Shown piece after piece: positions 21,683 through 31,458 of a stretch of 64,000 nt of DNA. The notes beneath the pieces are model-generated. The model was not told the DNA's origin. It was given only the letters and a program-made list of their open reading frames with translations, and searched no databases. The DNA comes from an uncultured Acidimicrobiales bacterium (GTDB lineage Bacteria; Actinomycetota; Acidimicrobiia; Acidimicrobiales; SZUA-35). Location: assembly GCA_938002965.1 (NCBI GenBank), contig CALKZY010000014.1:1-64000 (forward strand), given 5' to 3'. Position 1 is the first letter of the stretch. Each line of letters begins with the position of its first letter. The translations under genes were made by a program, and so were the position numbers.

Positions 21683-24072
21683 CGGCAACAGAATCAGCCC
21701 CGGCTGGAGTGGTCGGAACACCTCGCCTCCGCAAGGAGGACCCAAAGCTTCTAACCGGTGAGGGCAAGTATGTGGACGACATCCACGTACCGGGTGAGTT
21801 GTGGATGGGCATGGTCCGTTCACCTCACGCCCACGCCAAGATTTCGTCCATCGATACCTCGGCCGCCGAGCAATTCGAAGGCGTTCACGGGGTCTACACC
21901 GGCGCCCAGTTGGCCGAGATGGGTCTGTGGGTCGCTCCTCTTCCCTGTGCCTGGCCGGTAACCGACGACATGGTCAACCCACCGCACTTTCCGGTGGCGA
22001 CCGAGGCCGCTCACCATGTGGGCGACATCGTGGCAGTGGTACTGTCCGACTCCCGTTATGGGGCGGCGGACGCCGCCGAGCTGGTTGATGTCCAGTACGA
22101 GGTACTGCCTGCGGTGGCATCTATTGCTGAAGCCCGAGACGGCTCGGCTACCGCCCACCACGACCTGGAGTCCAACAAGGCCTTCCACTGGCCTTTGATT
22201 CCCGACCCTGATGCGCTCGAGGCAGCCTTTGCTTCAGCCACTCACGTGGTCAAGGGTGAGTTCATCCAGCAGCGGCTCATCCCGGCGGCCATGGAGCCCC
22301 GCGGTGTGTTGGCCATCCCGTCGCCGGCCGGTGGTGAGGTGACGCTGTACAGCGCAACTCAGGTGCCGCACATTCTCAAGGTGATGATTGCCGCCACCAC
22401 CGGTATCGCTGAGGCCAAGCTGCGGATCATCGCCCCGGCGGTCGGTGGCGGTTTCGGAGCCAAGCTCAACGTGAATCCCGACGAGTTGTTGGCAGTAACA
22501 CTGTCAAACAAGCTTGGTCGTGCCGTTCGTTGGACGGAGTCTCGTTCCGAGGCGGCATTCTCAACCCACCAAGGGCGAGGCCAGCTGCAAACCATCGAGG
22601 TTGCCGCTGATGACTCGGGCAAGATCAAAGGGGTTCGAGTTCACTTAGATGCCGACATGGGCGCCTACATGATGCTGATCACCCCAGGTGTGCCCTTGCT
22701 TGGCAGTTTCCTCTACACCGGCGTGTATGACGTGCCGGCATTCGGATTCACCTGCGACGGCTACTTCACCAACCTCACACCAACCGACGCCTACCGTGGC
22801 GCTGGCCGCCCGGAGGCGTCGTACGCCATTGAGCGGGCCATGGACATGTTGGCGGGCGAGGTCGGGGTTGGCCCCGACGAGATTCGCCGCCGCAACTACC
22901 TCGGCGGGGGAGGACCGTTTGAAAATCTGGAGACGGCCTCAACTCTGGTGTTCGACTCGGGTAACTACGGCCCAAGCATGGATGCCGCTTTGGACATGGC
23001 GGGCTACGACGATCTGCGGGCCGAACAGCAGCGACGTCGTGATGCGGGCGAGTCCAAACAACTCGGCATCGGCTTGTGTACCTACGTGGAGATCTGCGGT
23101 CTGGCCCCTAGCCGGGCCCTCGGTGGTCTCAACTACGGTGCCGGCGGTTGGGAGCACGCGGTTGTCCGCTTCTTGCCCACGGGCAAGGTTGAGGTTGTCA
23201 CCGGTTCCACGCCGCACGGTCAAGGCCATGAGACGTCGTGGTCGATGATCGTGGCTGACAAGCTCGGCATCGATCCCGACGACGTACAGGTGCTTCACTC
23301 CGACACCGCCATAAGCCCACTTGGTCTTGACACCTACGGCAGTCGATCACTGGCTGTTGGCGGTGTGGCCGTAGCGATGGCTTGCGACAAAGTTGTCGAG
23401 AAGGCCAAGCTGATTGCCGCTCACCAGATGGAGGCCAATGCCGACGATCTGGAGTTTGTCGGCGGTGCGTTTACGGTCAAGGGTTCGCCTGAAAGCACGA
23501 TGCCCATCCAGGCCATCGCCTTCGGAGCGTTCACGGCTCACAACCTGCCTGATGGGATGGAGCCGAATCTGCAGGAACAGGTGACGTTCGATCCGCCGAA
23601 CTTCGCCTTCCCCTTCGGTACCCATGTGGCCGTCGTCGAAGTCGACGAGGACACCGGCGACGTCACGCTTATGGACTACACGGCCATTGATGATTGCGGG
23701 ACGCAGATCAACCCGCTGATCGTCGAAGGTCAGGTTCATGGCGGCATCGTGCAAGGTGTGGCACAGGCCCTATGGGAGGAGGCCAGCTATGACGCTGACG
23801 GCAACTGCAAGAATCCGTCGTTCCTGGACTACCTCGTCCCATCGGCGGCCGAGGTCCCCTCAATGAAGCTCGGTTCAACCACAACGCCGAGTACCAGCAA
23901 CCCGCTCGGTGTCAAGGGTGTCGGCGAGGCCGGAACAATCGGTTCGGCGGCGGCGGTCATCAACGCCGTGTGTGATGCGCTCAGCCCATACGGAGTTACC
24001 GACATCCAGATGCCGGCCACGCCGGCTCGAGTTTGGAAGACTATTCAGCAGGCCAAGGGAGGCCAGTCATGA
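21679..24072 (+). CDS. coxL: form II CODH-like molybdenum hydroxylase large subunit
   Basis: A 797-residue protein of the usual length for molybdopterin subunits. It contains GGGFGAK (molybdopterin contact region), the active-site loop [11 protein letters not shown] at about 371-381 and the C-terminal [12 protein letters not shown] with the catalytic Glu. The AYRGAGR loop marks form II enzymes; form I, with proven high-affinity CO oxidation, has AYxCSFR. The substrate may therefore be CO or another small carbon or aromatic molecule. It forms an L2M2S2 complex with the flanking subunits and overlaps both genes. Confidence 0.92.
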   Translation: MTATESAPAGVVGTPRLRKEDPKLLTGEGKYVDDIHVPGELWMGMVRSPHAHAKISSIDTSAAEQFEGVHGVYTGAQLAEMGLWVAPLPCAWPVTDDMVNPPHFPVATEAAHHVGDIVAVVLSDSRYGAADAAELVDVQYEVLPAVASIAEARDGSATAHHDLESNKAFHWPLIPDPDALEAAFASATHVVKGEFIQQRLIPAAMEPRGVLAIPSPAGGEVTLYSATQVPHILKVMIAATTGIAEAKLRIIAPAVGGGFGAKLNVNPDELLAVTLSNKLGRAVRWTESRSEAAFSTHQGRGQLQTIEVAADDSGKIKGVRVHLDADMGAYMMLITPGVPLLGSFLYTGVYDVPAFGFTCDGYFTNLTPTDAYRGAGRPEASYAIERAMDMLAGEVGVGPDEIRRRNYLGGGGPFENLETASTLVFDSGNYGPSMDAALDMAGYDDLRAEQQRRRDAGESKQLGIGLCTYVEICGLAPSRALGGLNYGAGGWEHAVVRFLPTGKVEVVTGSTPHGQGHETSWSMIVADKLGIDPDDVQVLHSDTAISPLGLDTYGSRSLAVGGVAVAMACDKVVEKAKLIAAHQMEANADDLEFVGGAFTVKGSPESTMPIQAIAFGAFTAHNLPDGMEPNLQEQVTFDPPNFAFPFGTHVAVVEVDEDTGDVTLMDYTAIDDCGTQINPLIVEGQVHGGIVQGVAQALWEEASYDADGNCKNPSFLDYLVPSAAEVPSMKLGSTTTPSTSNPLGVKGVGEAGTIGSAAAVINAVCDALSPYGVTDIQMPATPARVWKTIQQAKGGQS

Positions 24073-24899
24073 TTCCGGCACCAGTTGACTACGTCGAGGC
24101 CGACTCGGTCGATGCCGCTATTGCGGCGCTTACCCAGCACGGTGACGAGGCCAAGTTGTTGGCCGGTGGTCACAGCTTGATCCCGCTGATGAAGTTTCGT
24201 CTGGCCACGCCGACTGTGCTGGTCGACATCGGTCGCTTGAGCGACTTGAGCTACATCAACGACGGTGGCGATCACATCGCCATTGGAGCATTGACCACAC
24301 ACCGGGCGCTGGAGACCAGCTCGTTGTTACAGGCTGACGCTCCGATCATGGCCCATGTCGCTTCCCAGGTCGGCGATCCGGCGGTTCGCCACCGGGGAAC
24401 CTTAGGCGGCTCGTTGGCCCACGGTGATCCAGCATCGGATCTTCCGGCGGCGCTGTTGGCCTCCGGTGGCTCGGTAGTGGCCAAGGGGCCCAACGGCGAG
24501 CGTGTCATCGCCGCCGACCAGCTGTTCACCGGCTTCTTGGAGACGGCACTTGCTCCCGATGAGCTAATGACCGAGGTTCGGATTCCGAAAGCCACTGGGG
24601 CTGGCTGGTCCTACCAGAAGTTCAACCGACGGGCCCAGGATTGGGCCATTGTCGGGGCCGCTGCGGTGGCATCGAGTAATGGCGCAGGTGCCAGGGTTGC
24701 CCTGGTCAACATGGGTCCAACGCCGATGTTGTCCAGCGCGGTCGGCGCAGCGTTAAGCGGCGGCGCCGATGCCGGCACCGCTTCTGCAGTTGCTGCTGAA
24801 GGAACCTCGCCTCCTGAGGACCTGAACGGCGATGCCGAGTACCGAAGCCACCTGGCTCGGGTTTTGGTGAAGCGGGCTTTGGACGAAGTCGGTTCGTAG
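24069..24899 (+). CDS. coxM: CO dehydrogenase-type medium subunit, FAD-binding
   Basis: A 276-residue protein from the ATG at 24069, which overlaps the coxL stop (ATGA). FAD-binding motifs of the PCMH-type fold are AGGHSLIPLMKFRL (about 33-46) and TLGGSLAHGDPASDLP (about 113-128). It receives electrons from the iron-sulfur subunit and passes them to a quinone or another acceptor. Two successive hairpins follow the stop, the second with a T-run, so the structural operon ends here. Confidence 0.92.
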   Translation: MIPAPVDYVEADSVDAAIAALTQHGDEAKLLAGGHSLIPLMKFRLATPTVLVDIGRLSDLSYINDGGDHIAIGALTTHRALETSSLLQADAPIMAHVASQVGDPAVRHRGTLGGSLAHGDPASDLPAALLASGGSVVAKGPNGERVIAADQLFTGFLETALAPDELMTEVRIPKATGAGWSYQKFNRRAQDWAIVGAAAVASSNGAGARVALVNMGPTPMLSSAVGAALSGGADAGTASAVAAEGTSPPEDLNGDAEYRSHLARVLVKRALDEVGS

Positions 24900-24908
24900 C
24901 GGACGTGT

Positions 24909-24941
24909 CAGTGAGTTCGTAACAAAGTTACGGACTCACTG
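24909..24941 (+). terminator. first hairpin after coxM
   Basis: CAGTGAGTTCGTAAC and GTTACGGACTCACTG make a 15-bp stem with one T-G wobble and an AAA loop, 9 bases after the coxM stop. There is no T-run directly after it. Confidence 0.5.
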
Positions 24942-24975
24942 GCAGTTCTTCGGGCTGCTGCTACCCTTTTATAGG

Positions 24976-25036
24976 TCGGTCGTGGGCTCACTCTCGGGGA
25001 GAGGAAAAGATTGAGCCCACGACCGATTACTTTTTT
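24976..25036 (+). terminator. strong intrinsic terminator between coxM and coxD
   Basis: TCGGTCGTGGGCTCA (24976-24990) and TGAGCCCACGACCGA (25012-25026) are perfect 15-bp inverted repeats, followed by TTACTTTTTT. This is the clearest intrinsic terminator in the window and separates the structural cox genes from the accessory genes. Confidence 0.85.
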
Positions 25037-25098
25037 CTATCGGTGTGCCGTTGGGGTACCCATGGATTCTTTTGGTAGCGGCGTAATCCACTACCCTG

Positions 25099-26046
25099 AT
25101 GCCGGTGAGTGACTCCATGAGCGGCGCAGCGTCTAACCCCACCTCGGTGAACGAGGTGGTCAAAGGCTTGGCCGACAACGACTATCTGCCCGATGAGGGT
25201 CTGGCTACATCGATCTTCCTGGCGGTCACACTTCGCCGCCCTCTCTTCTTGGAGGGCGAGGCCGGGGTCGGCAAAACCGAGGTGGCAAAAGTGCTGGCTC
25301 GGTGGATGCAGGCCGAGTTCATCAGGCTCCAGTGTTACGAGGGTATTGACGCCACGCAGGCCGTCTACGAATGGGACTACGTTCGACAGCTTCTGCATTT
25401 ACGGACGGCGGAGGCCACCGGTGATGCCTCCACGGGCGAATCGGACAAGTTGGAAGCCGAGCTGTATGACGAGCGCTTCCTGACTCGGCGGCCGTTGCTC
25501 CAAGCCATTGACCGTCCGGCCGACTCAGTAGCCGTTCTCCTTATCGATGAGGTCGACCGGGCCGACGACGAATTCGAAGCCTTTCTGCTCGAGGCGTTGT
25601 CCGACTACACAATCACGGTTCCAGAGCTGGGAACGTTCACCGCGGCGACGCCGCCGTTGGTCATCTTGACGTCCAACCGGACACGCGATGTGCACGACGC
25701 GCTCAAGCGTCGTTGCCTGTATCACTGGGTCGAGCATCCTGACTTCGAGCGGGAAGTGGAGATCGTCAAGCTGCGCGCCCCTGGCGTTGCCGACTCGCTG
25801 GCCCGCCAGGTTGCGGCCTCAACTGAAGTCATGCGCAATCTCGGACTCTACAAGCCGCCTGGTGTGGCCGAGAGCATTGATTGGGCCATGTCGTTGTCGG
25901 CGTTGGGTCAACAGATGATGGACGAACGTTCGGTCATGGCCACGTTGGGTAGCGTCTTGAAGTATCGAGAAGATCAACATCGCGTGGCCGAGCACGGTAT
26001 TCCCAACTTGATTCGTGATGCGTTACTTCGGGGCGGCGCCGCTTGA
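25099..26046 (+). CDS. coxD: MoxR-type AAA+ ATPase (CoxD-like)
   Basis: A 315-residue AAA+ protein. Walker A is GEAGVGKT (53-60) and Walker B is AVLLIDEVDR (about 145-154); ILTSNRTRDVHDALKRRCLY supplies sensor 1 and the arginine finger. CoxD proteins remodel the molybdenum-copper or molybdenum site of CODH together with the VWA protein CoxE. The adjacent VWA gene, overlapping by 4 bases, supports this assignment. The family is broad (MoxR), so the symbol rests on context. Confidence 0.85.
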   Translation: MPVSDSMSGAASNPTSVNEVVKGLADNDYLPDEGLATSIFLAVTLRRPLFLEGEAGVGKTEVAKVLARWMQAEFIRLQCYEGIDATQAVYEWDYVRQLLHLRTAEATGDASTGESDKLEAELYDERFLTRRPLLQAIDRPADSVAVLLIDEVDRADDEFEAFLLEALSDYTITVPELGTFTAATPPLVILTSNRTRDVHDALKRRCLYHWVEHPDFEREVEIVKLRAPGVADSLARQVAASTEVMRNLGLYKPPGVAESIDWAMSLSALGQQMMDERSVMATLGSVLKYREDQHRVAEHGIPNLIRDALLRGGAA

Positions 26047-27209
26047 CGCCGATAACGCCAGCTTCCGACACCCAACCCCCGGTTGACGGCGAGCGTATGG
26101 CGGTGGCGTTCTGCCGAGTGCTTCGGGCCGCCGGTCTGCGGCTGCCTCCCACGTCGACCATTAACTTTGTGCGCTCACTGGGCTTGGTTGGAGCCGAATC
26201 CCGCTCGGCTGTCTACTGGGCAGGGCGTGCCACTCTTGTCCATCGGCCGGAGGACCTTGAGCTGTTCGATCGGGTTTTCGCCGCTTTCTGGGAGCAGGAA
26301 ACCTGGGAGACGATGACGGCCGAGAGTGTTCCCGAGGACGTCATAATCGCTCTTGACCTTGACGACGACGACTCCGACGATGACTCTGATGACGACGACT
26401 CTGATGACGATGAGGGCCCCGACGGCGATGTGCAGGAGGTTCGATTCTCCAGCATCGAGGTCTTGACCGACAAGGACTTTGCCGAATGCACCGACGAAGA
26501 AATCGTCGAGTTGAATCGGCTGATGTCGGCCATGCGCTTCACCACTCACCAGCGTCGTAGCCGTCGGTTGACGGCCACTAGGGCCCGCAATGGTCGCCCC
26601 GATCTGCGACGGACCGTCAGGTGGGCGTTACGTCATCAGGGTGAGCCTGTCCGCCGGGCGTTTCAGGAACAGTCCACCAGGCCTCGTCGACTGGTCTTTG
26701 TCCTCGATGTGTCGGGGTCGATGGAAGCGTATGCCCGTGCGTTGATCCGCTTCAGCCACGCCGCGATTAGCGCTCGTAGTCGGGTGGAGGTCTTCGCCCT
26801 CGGCACCCGACTGACCCGCCTGACCCGACACTTGACTAGTCGCGATCCTGATCGGGCCATGCACGAGGCACTGCCCAAGGTTAAGGACTGGGCCGGAGGC
26901 ACCCGGCTGGGCGACGGCATCGCCGAGTTCAACAGCGAGTGGGCGGTGCGTGGAATGGGACGGGGTGCCGTGGTTGTTGTACTGAGTGACGGCTGGGATC
27001 GAGGCGATCCGGAGCTGCTCGGTTCCGAAATGCAACGCTTGCATCGCGTTACCCACGAGTTGATTTGGGTCAACCCGTTGAAAGCCACTCCTGGTTACGC
27101 CCCGTTGGCTGCAGGTATGGCGGCGTCCCTCCCGCATGTTGATCGTTTTGTTGAAGGCCACTCCTACGCTTCATTGGAGCAGTTGGCCAACATTATCGCC
27201 GTCGAGTGA
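26043..27209 (+). CDS. coxE: VWA domain protein (CoxE-like)
   Basis: A 388-residue product from a TTG that overlaps the coxD stop; the in-frame ATG at 26097 is an alternative. The C-terminal von Willebrand A domain has the MIDAS motif DVSGSM (222-227) and VVVLSDGWDRGD. The N-terminal helical region matches CoxE-type proteins. Between about 106 and 127 there is an almost pure Asp/Ser stretch (DLDDDDSDDDSDDDDS), likely flexible and metal-binding. It would act with the MoxR ATPase on enzyme maturation. Similar MoxR-VWA pairs also serve other complexes. Confidence 0.85.
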   Translation: MTPITPASDTQPPVDGERMAVAFCRVLRAAGLRLPPTSTINFVRSLGLVGAESRSAVYWAGRATLVHRPEDLELFDRVFAAFWEQETWETMTAESVPEDVIIALDLDDDDSDDDSDDDDSDDDEGPDGDVQEVRFSSIEVLTDKDFAECTDEEIVELNRLMSAMRFTTHQRRSRRLTATRARNGRPDLRRTVRWALRHQGEPVRRAFQEQSTRPRRLVFVLDVSGSMEAYARALIRFSHAAISARSRVEVFALGTRLTRLTRHLTSRDPDRAMHEALPKVKDWAGGTRLGDGIAEFNSEWAVRGMGRGAVVVVLSDGWDRGDPELLGSEMQRLHRVTHELIWVNPLKATPGYAPLAAGMAASLPHVDRFVEGHSYASLEQLANIIAVE

Positions 27210-27226
27210 ACAGACTACTGACTAAG

Positions 27227-27260
27227 CCGAATAGACCGGATGACCGAATAGACCGGATGA
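27227..27260 (+). repeat. 17-bp tandem duplication
   Basis: CCGAATAGACCGGATGA occurs twice without a spacer in the gap between coxE and the CPBP gene. No function is evident. Confidence 0.8.
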
Positions 27261-27264
27261 ATCC

Positions 27265-28122
27265 ATGACAACCCCACCGCCACCCGAGTCTCCCGCCGAC
27301 GATCTTCGCGGCGTGCCCTTCCCCGCTCCCGAACCTCTTCCTCCGGCTCCAACATCGGGCTCTGCTGAAAGGCCCCGCTGGGGGATTCTTGATGTCATCC
27401 TCGGGTTCCCGTTCTTTCTGATCATGGCGTTGGTCGGCCTGGCTGTCGGCGTGGTCATCGAGGGGGTCGATTTTGCTGCGTTGTCCGAACCAGCGGCGAC
27501 TGATGCCTTGCCTATCGGGGTGTTGGCGCTGTCGCTGTTGTTCCAGCAGCTCTCCCAGGCCGGCTGGCCGTGGCTGGTCTCGAAGTGGAAGGGCATCGGT
27601 TTCCAGGCGGACTGGCGGGTCTATTTCAAGGTCGAGGACATTTGGCTGGGTTTCGTCACCGCCGTTATCGGCCTGGCAGCCGCCTTCATTGCCGGATCGG
27701 CTGTGTCTTGGCTGGTCGACTTGAGCGACGAGGCCGAGGCCGACAATACGCAGTTCCTACGTGATGCCGAGGGCTCGCCGTGGCTCTACGTGATGCTGTT
27801 CGCTGTGGTGGTTGGCGCTCCGGTCTCCGAAGAACTGTTCTTTCGTGGTCTGGCCCTTCGAGCGTTCGAACGCACGGCGAGAGGGAATAAGGTCGTCGCC
27901 GTTTTGGCCTCGGCCTTTGTGTTCTCGCTTCCCCATTTCATTGGAACCGGTTGGCAGGGGACGGCGGTGTTGTTGTCGTCGATCTTCATGGTTGGTGTTG
28001 TCTTAGCCGTCGCCGTTTACCAGACCGGTCGTCTTGGAACGGCTATTGTCGCTCACATGATGTTCAACGCCGTCGGAGCGGCCGGTGCCTTGGGGTACTT
28101 CGACCAATTCGTTCCTTCGTGA
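27265..28122 (+). CDS. CPBP family intramembrane metalloprotease
   Basis: A 285-residue membrane protein with a proline-rich cytoplasmic start of about 35 residues and roughly seven hydrophobic segments. The three CPBP (Abi) motifs are present: SEELFFRG (EE at 189-190, Arg194), SLPHF (His224) and HMMFN near 265. These form the metal site of Rce1-like proteases. Targets in bacteria are mostly unknown; some members process prenylated-like or bacteriocin peptides. The gene lies 34 bases before a second membrane protein gene in the same direction. Confidence 0.85.
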   Translation: MTTPPPPESPADDLRGVPFPAPEPLPPAPTSGSAERPRWGILDVILGFPFFLIMALVGLAVGVVIEGVDFAALSEPAATDALPIGVLALSLLFQQLSQAGWPWLVSKWKGIGFQADWRVYFKVEDIWLGFVTAVIGLAAAFIAGSAVSWLVDLSDEAEADNTQFLRDAEGSPWLYVMLFAVVVGAPVSEELFFRGLALRAFERTARGNKVVAVLASAFVFSLPHFIGTGWQGTAVLLSSIFMVGVVLAVAVYQTGRLGTAIVAHMMFNAVGAAGALGYFDQFVPS

Positions 28123-28156
28123 GCGCTGCCCTGTTGGCCGCATCTGTTGGCGGTAG

Positions 28157-28768
28157 ATGTTCATGAGTACCGGAGTGCTTCGGCTGGATCGTCAATCCTG
28201 GGTCCGTGTTGTGAACTTGGTGGTTAAAGCCTTGCTGGTGCTGACGTTTGCCGTGGCTATCTTCGTTCCACCTGAGGCGGTTCAGGGCAAGGCGATGGGG
28301 TTTCGCGCCCCACTGTTTCTGGCGCCGGCCGTCATCGTGCCCATCTTGGCCCGGGTGCGTGGTTGGGACCCCTATCCCCACACTGCCGACGCACTGGCTT
28401 CGGCTCCGTTCCTTTTAGACACGCTGGGCAACCTGTTCGGGTTCTACGACAACTACAACCTGACCGATGATGTGTTGCACGGGCTGAACTGGATATTGCT
28501 GGTCGGTGCGTTCCACGCCTTCAGGTTTCGTAACGTCTTTGATCGGCGCGACGCGGTGTTTCTCGGCTACGGCTTCGGCGCGCTCGCCATCATCTGGTGG
28601 GAAATCATGGAGTGGGTGGTTTCCGAGGACGGCTTTGGCGGAGCCGGTGGCCTGTCGCTGACCTACGAGGACACAATTGGCGACTTGTTGTTGTCCAGCA
28701 CGGGGGGTTTTGTGGGTTCGTTGTTGGCCGTGTCAATCCTCGGCCCGATACGAGATGGCCGTTCGTGA
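28157..28768 (+). CDS. DUF2238-like integral membrane protein
   Basis: A 203-residue protein with about five or six hydrophobic segments. Conserved-looking loops TDDVLHGLNW, WWEIMEWVVS and TYEDTIGDLLLSSTGGFVGS resemble DUF2238 (YjdF-type) membrane proteins of unknown function. The start may be the ATG at 28157 or the one at 28163. It is probably co-transcribed with the CPBP protease gene. The family match is from memory of motifs only. Confidence 0.65.
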   Translation: MFMSTGVLRLDRQSWVRVVNLVVKALLVLTFAVAIFVPPEAVQGKAMGFRAPLFLAPAVIVPILARVRGWDPYPHTADALASAPFLLDTLGNLFGFYDNYNLTDDVLHGLNWILLVGAFHAFRFRNVFDRRDAVFLGYGFGALAIIWWEIMEWVVSEDGFGGAGGLSLTYEDTIGDLLLSSTGGFVGSLLAVSILGPIRDGRS

Positions 28769-28824
28769 CCGATCGGCCGGTCGCGTCCGCCCATCACCTT
28801 CGAACGTGAGGTGGATACCGAGGG

Positions 28825-29361
28825 TCAGGTCAGTTGATCGAGTCGCTTTCGGGCTCGCGTCGCCACCGATTTTCGCCGGGAGTGGGTGAGTTGCCGCAGC
28901 TTCGGCCCCAGCCAGGCTGCCAGCGTTGTGTCACCGGCCCAGTCGGCGAGGGTGTCGATGGTGGCGTTCTGCACGATCCAGTCGTCAGAGCGTTCCAAGT
29001 ACCCTTTGAGCCGCTCTTTCGCTTCGGCCCGCTGAGGTGGCGTCAGCAGGTGATCCAGTTCGCGACAGAGCTGGGCGAACGTCCAATTGATCGACGGTTG
29101 GTCGATGGTCGATACGTGGTAGACGAATCCTTTGATGTATGGCTGAACCAGTTTCTCGTCGGCCCGCCACAACCGTTTGAATGAACTGGAAACCCGTAGG
29201 CGCACCCACTCGTCGGGCTGAAAGTAGCAGCTGTACAAGTCGTCGATGAGTTGCGGGTCGGCGAGCACCATGGCGACCACGTCCTCAGTTCTACCCAACG
29301 TGTTCACCGGTTCGTTCAACATGTCAACGAAGCGTTTGGCCTGTGGAGACAGTGCCGCCAT
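28825..29361 (-). CDS. HEAT-repeat-like protein
   Basis: A 178-residue, mostly helical protein. It looks like short antiparallel helix pairs (VVAMVLADPQLIDDLYSCYF, WIVQNATIDTLADWAGD, SVATRARKRLDQL), as in HEAT/ARM-type adaptor proteins. No catalytic motif is seen. It is transcribed convergently to the DUF2238-like gene and divergently from the enoyl-CoA hydratase gene. The function is unknown. Confidence 0.6.
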   Translation of the reverse strand: MAALSPQAKRFVDMLNEPVNTLGRTEDVVAMVLADPQLIDDLYSCYFQPDEWVRLRVSSSFKRLWRADEKLVQPYIKGFVYHVSTIDQPSINWTFAQLCRELDHLLTPPQRAEAKERLKGYLERSDDWIVQNATIDTLADWAGDTTLAAWLGPKLRQLTHSRRKSVATRARKRLDQLT

Positions 29362-29426
29362 GTCGCCACGGTAGTCGACGGTCCGCCTTGGAAGGAGCGG
29401 TGCGCCATGGGCTAGGGTTTGTCGCC

Positions 29427-30230
29427 ATGGCTGACGGTTCGCTCGACGTATATAAACGGTTCTCGGGATTGGCTATTGACCGACCGGAGGACGGCATCTT
29501 GCGAATTGTGCTGGATACTCCCGGAAAGTTGAACGCCGTGGATCGGGTCAAGCACTCGGATCTAGCCGATGTCTGGGTGGAGATCGGTCGTGATTCCCAC
29601 ACCAATGTGGTTCTTGTGCATGGAGCCAACGGGGCGTTCTCGGCTGGCGGTGATATGGCGATGATCGATGACATGATGTCCGACCCGGCCTACCGCAACG
29701 AGGTGTTCCACGAAGCCCGGAACCTCGTCTACAACATGATCAACTGCCCCAAGCCGATCGTGTCCGCTATCGAGAAGGTAGCGGTCGGGGCAGGTTTGGC
29801 CACAGCTCTCATGGCCGATGTCTCGGTCTGTGGCCGCAATGCCCGCATAATCGATGGCCACACCAAGATTGGTGTCGCAGCCGGCGATCACGCAGCCATT
29901 ATCTGGCCGCTGTTGTGTGGCATGGCGAAGGCCAAGTACTACCTGATGACCTGTGACCCGTTGACCGGTGCCGAGGCGGAACGTATTGGTTTGGTGTCGT
30001 TGGCCGTTGACGACGACCAGGTTATTGCCGAGGCCACCGAGGTGGCCCGCAAACTCAACCGAGGCTCAAGTCAGGCCATCCAGTGGACGAAGTTGGCGCT
30101 CAACAATTGGTTGCGAATGGCCGGACCTACATTCGACGCCTCGGTGGCTCTTGAAATGCTGGGCTTCGGCGGTGCCGACGCTGCCGAGGGCGTGGCTGCG
30201 GTGAAGGAGAAGCGCCAGCCCGACTTCTAG
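29427..30230 (+). CDS. enoyl-CoA hydratase/isomerase family protein
   Basis: A 267-residue crotonase-fold protein from the ATG at 29427; an in-frame upstream start at 29343 overlaps the divergent gene. NGAFSAGGDMAMIDDM forms the first oxyanion-hole segment and EKVAVGAGLATALMADVSV the second. The loop DGHTKIGVAAGDHAAIIWPL replaces the usual Glu of hydratases with His or Asp, so hydratase chemistry is not certain; isomerase, hydrolase or dehalogenase activity is possible. It stands alone. Confidence 0.8.
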   Translation: MADGSLDVYKRFSGLAIDRPEDGILRIVLDTPGKLNAVDRVKHSDLADVWVEIGRDSHTNVVLVHGANGAFSAGGDMAMIDDMMSDPAYRNEVFHEARNLVYNMINCPKPIVSAIEKVAVGAGLATALMADVSVCGRNARIIDGHTKIGVAAGDHAAIIWPLLCGMAKAKYYLMTCDPLTGAEAERIGLVSLAVDDDQVIAEATEVARKLNRGSSQAIQWTKLALNNWLRMAGPTFDASVALEMLGFGGADAAEGVAAVKEKRQPDF

Positions 30231-30370
30231 ACGCTGCCCGCCAGCGAGCGTCGAATCCCCCGAAGCCTCTTCTCCGGACCTATTTTCAATGAAATTGGCT
30301 CTCAAGGTCGTGTCTTCCGCCAGCCCGATAGGCTTGTAAGAGGTCGTTGCGGCTCCGAATACCACATTCG

Positions 30371-30399
30371 TTGTGAACGGACCAATCCGGCCGTAGCCT
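30371..30399 (+). promoter_or_regulatory. weak promoter candidate for the str operon
   Basis: TTGTGA and TAGCCT are 17 bases apart in the 356-bp gap before rpsL. The rest of the gap holds a small hairpin GTGAC/GTCAC at 30490-30506 in the likely leader; no other gene or repeat was found. Confidence 0.3.
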
Positions 30400-30586
30400 A
30401 ACTAGCTGGCGCTTAATGCACCTGTGGTGCATCGCGTCGCCCGCCTCGGAGTTCCACTCCACTGGCCGGGGCCTATGACTGCACGGTACGGTGACGCTTT
30501 TTGTCACAACTATCCGTCGGACAATGGCTGTCGACCGACTCGAGGCTTCCCCCCGAAAAGTTTCCGCCCTGCCCAAGAGGTGCCTG

Positions 30587-30955
30587 GTGCCCACAATACA
30601 ACAGCTGGTCCGCAAGGGCCGTAAAGACAAGACACGCAAGGGTACGACACCGGCCTTGATGGGTTCTCCCCAACGCCGGGGCGTCTGCACCAGGGTGTAC
30701 ACGGCCACGCCGAAGAAGCCGAACTCGGCTCTTCGCAAGGTCGCCCGTGTTCGTCTCACCAGCGGCATTGAGGTGACCGCCTACATTCCCGGTGAGGGAC
30801 ATAATCTCCAGGAGCACTCGATGGTCCTGGTCCGCGGCGGTCGTGTGAAAGACCTGCCCGGTGTTCGCTACAAGATCATTCGTGGCACGCTCGACACGTC
30901 CGGTGTCCGCGACCGCAAGCAGGCCCGTAGCCGTTACGGCGCAAAGAAGGATTAG
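30587..30955 (+). CDS. rpsL: 30S ribosomal protein S12
   Basis: A 122-residue product from the GTG at 30587, giving the conserved start [12 protein letters not shown] with AAGAGG 6 bases upstream; the frame is open further upstream but the extension is not S12-like. [19 protein letters not shown] and [15 protein letters not shown] carry the two lysines that are mutated in streptomycin resistance, both wild type here. S12 monitors decoding in the A site. It is the first gene of the str operon, 5 bases before rpsG. Confidence 0.98.
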   Translation: MPTIQQLVRKGRKDKTRKGTTPALMGSPQRRGVCTRVYTATPKKPNSALRKVARVRLTSGIEVTAYIPGEGHNLQEHSMVLVRGGRVKDLPGVRYKIIRGTLDTSGVRDRKQARSRYGAKKD

Positions 30956-30960
30956 TAACC

Positions 30961-31431
30961 ATGCCCCGTAAAGGCCCGGCCCCCCGACGCGAACTCGCCC
31001 CCGACCCGGTTTACCGGTCGGTACTGGTGACACAGCTGATCAACAAGGTTCTGCTGTCCGGCAAGAAGACGACGGCTGAACGAATTGTCTACGGTGCGTT
31101 CGACATCGTTGGCGAGAAGACCGGCGGCGACCCAGTCGCCGCGTTCAAGCGTGCGGTGGACAACGTTCGCCCTCAGCTTGAGGTACGCAGCCGTCGTGTC
31201 GGCGGTGCCACGTATCAGGTTCCGGTCGAGGTTCGTCCTCGTCGGGCCACCACGCTTGCCGTTCGCTGGCTGGTCACCTACTCCCGTGAACGACGTGAGC
31301 GGACTATGGCCGAGCGTTTGGCCAATGAGATTTTGGATGCCTCGAACGGCATCGGTGCGTCGGTAAAACGACGTGAAGACCTTCACAAGATGGCCGAGTC
31401 CAACAAGGCCTTCGCCCACTATCGCTGGTAA
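30961..31431 (+). CDS. rpsG: 30S ribosomal protein S7
   Basis: A 156-residue protein of standard length. It starts [18 protein letters not shown], with the conserved [19 protein letters not shown] and AEANR-type C-terminal region ([21 protein letters not shown]). S7 nucleates assembly of the 30S head. It lies between rpsL and fusA as expected. Confidence 0.98.
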   Translation: MPRKGPAPRRELAPDPVYRSVLVTQLINKVLLSGKKTTAERIVYGAFDIVGEKTGGDPVAAFKRAVDNVRPQLEVRSRRVGGATYQVPVEVRPRRATTLAVRWLVTYSRERRERTMAERLANEILDASNGIGASVKRREDLHKMAESNKAFAHYRW

Positions 31432-31458
31432 CTGAATTCAAGGACCATCTGACTCGCC

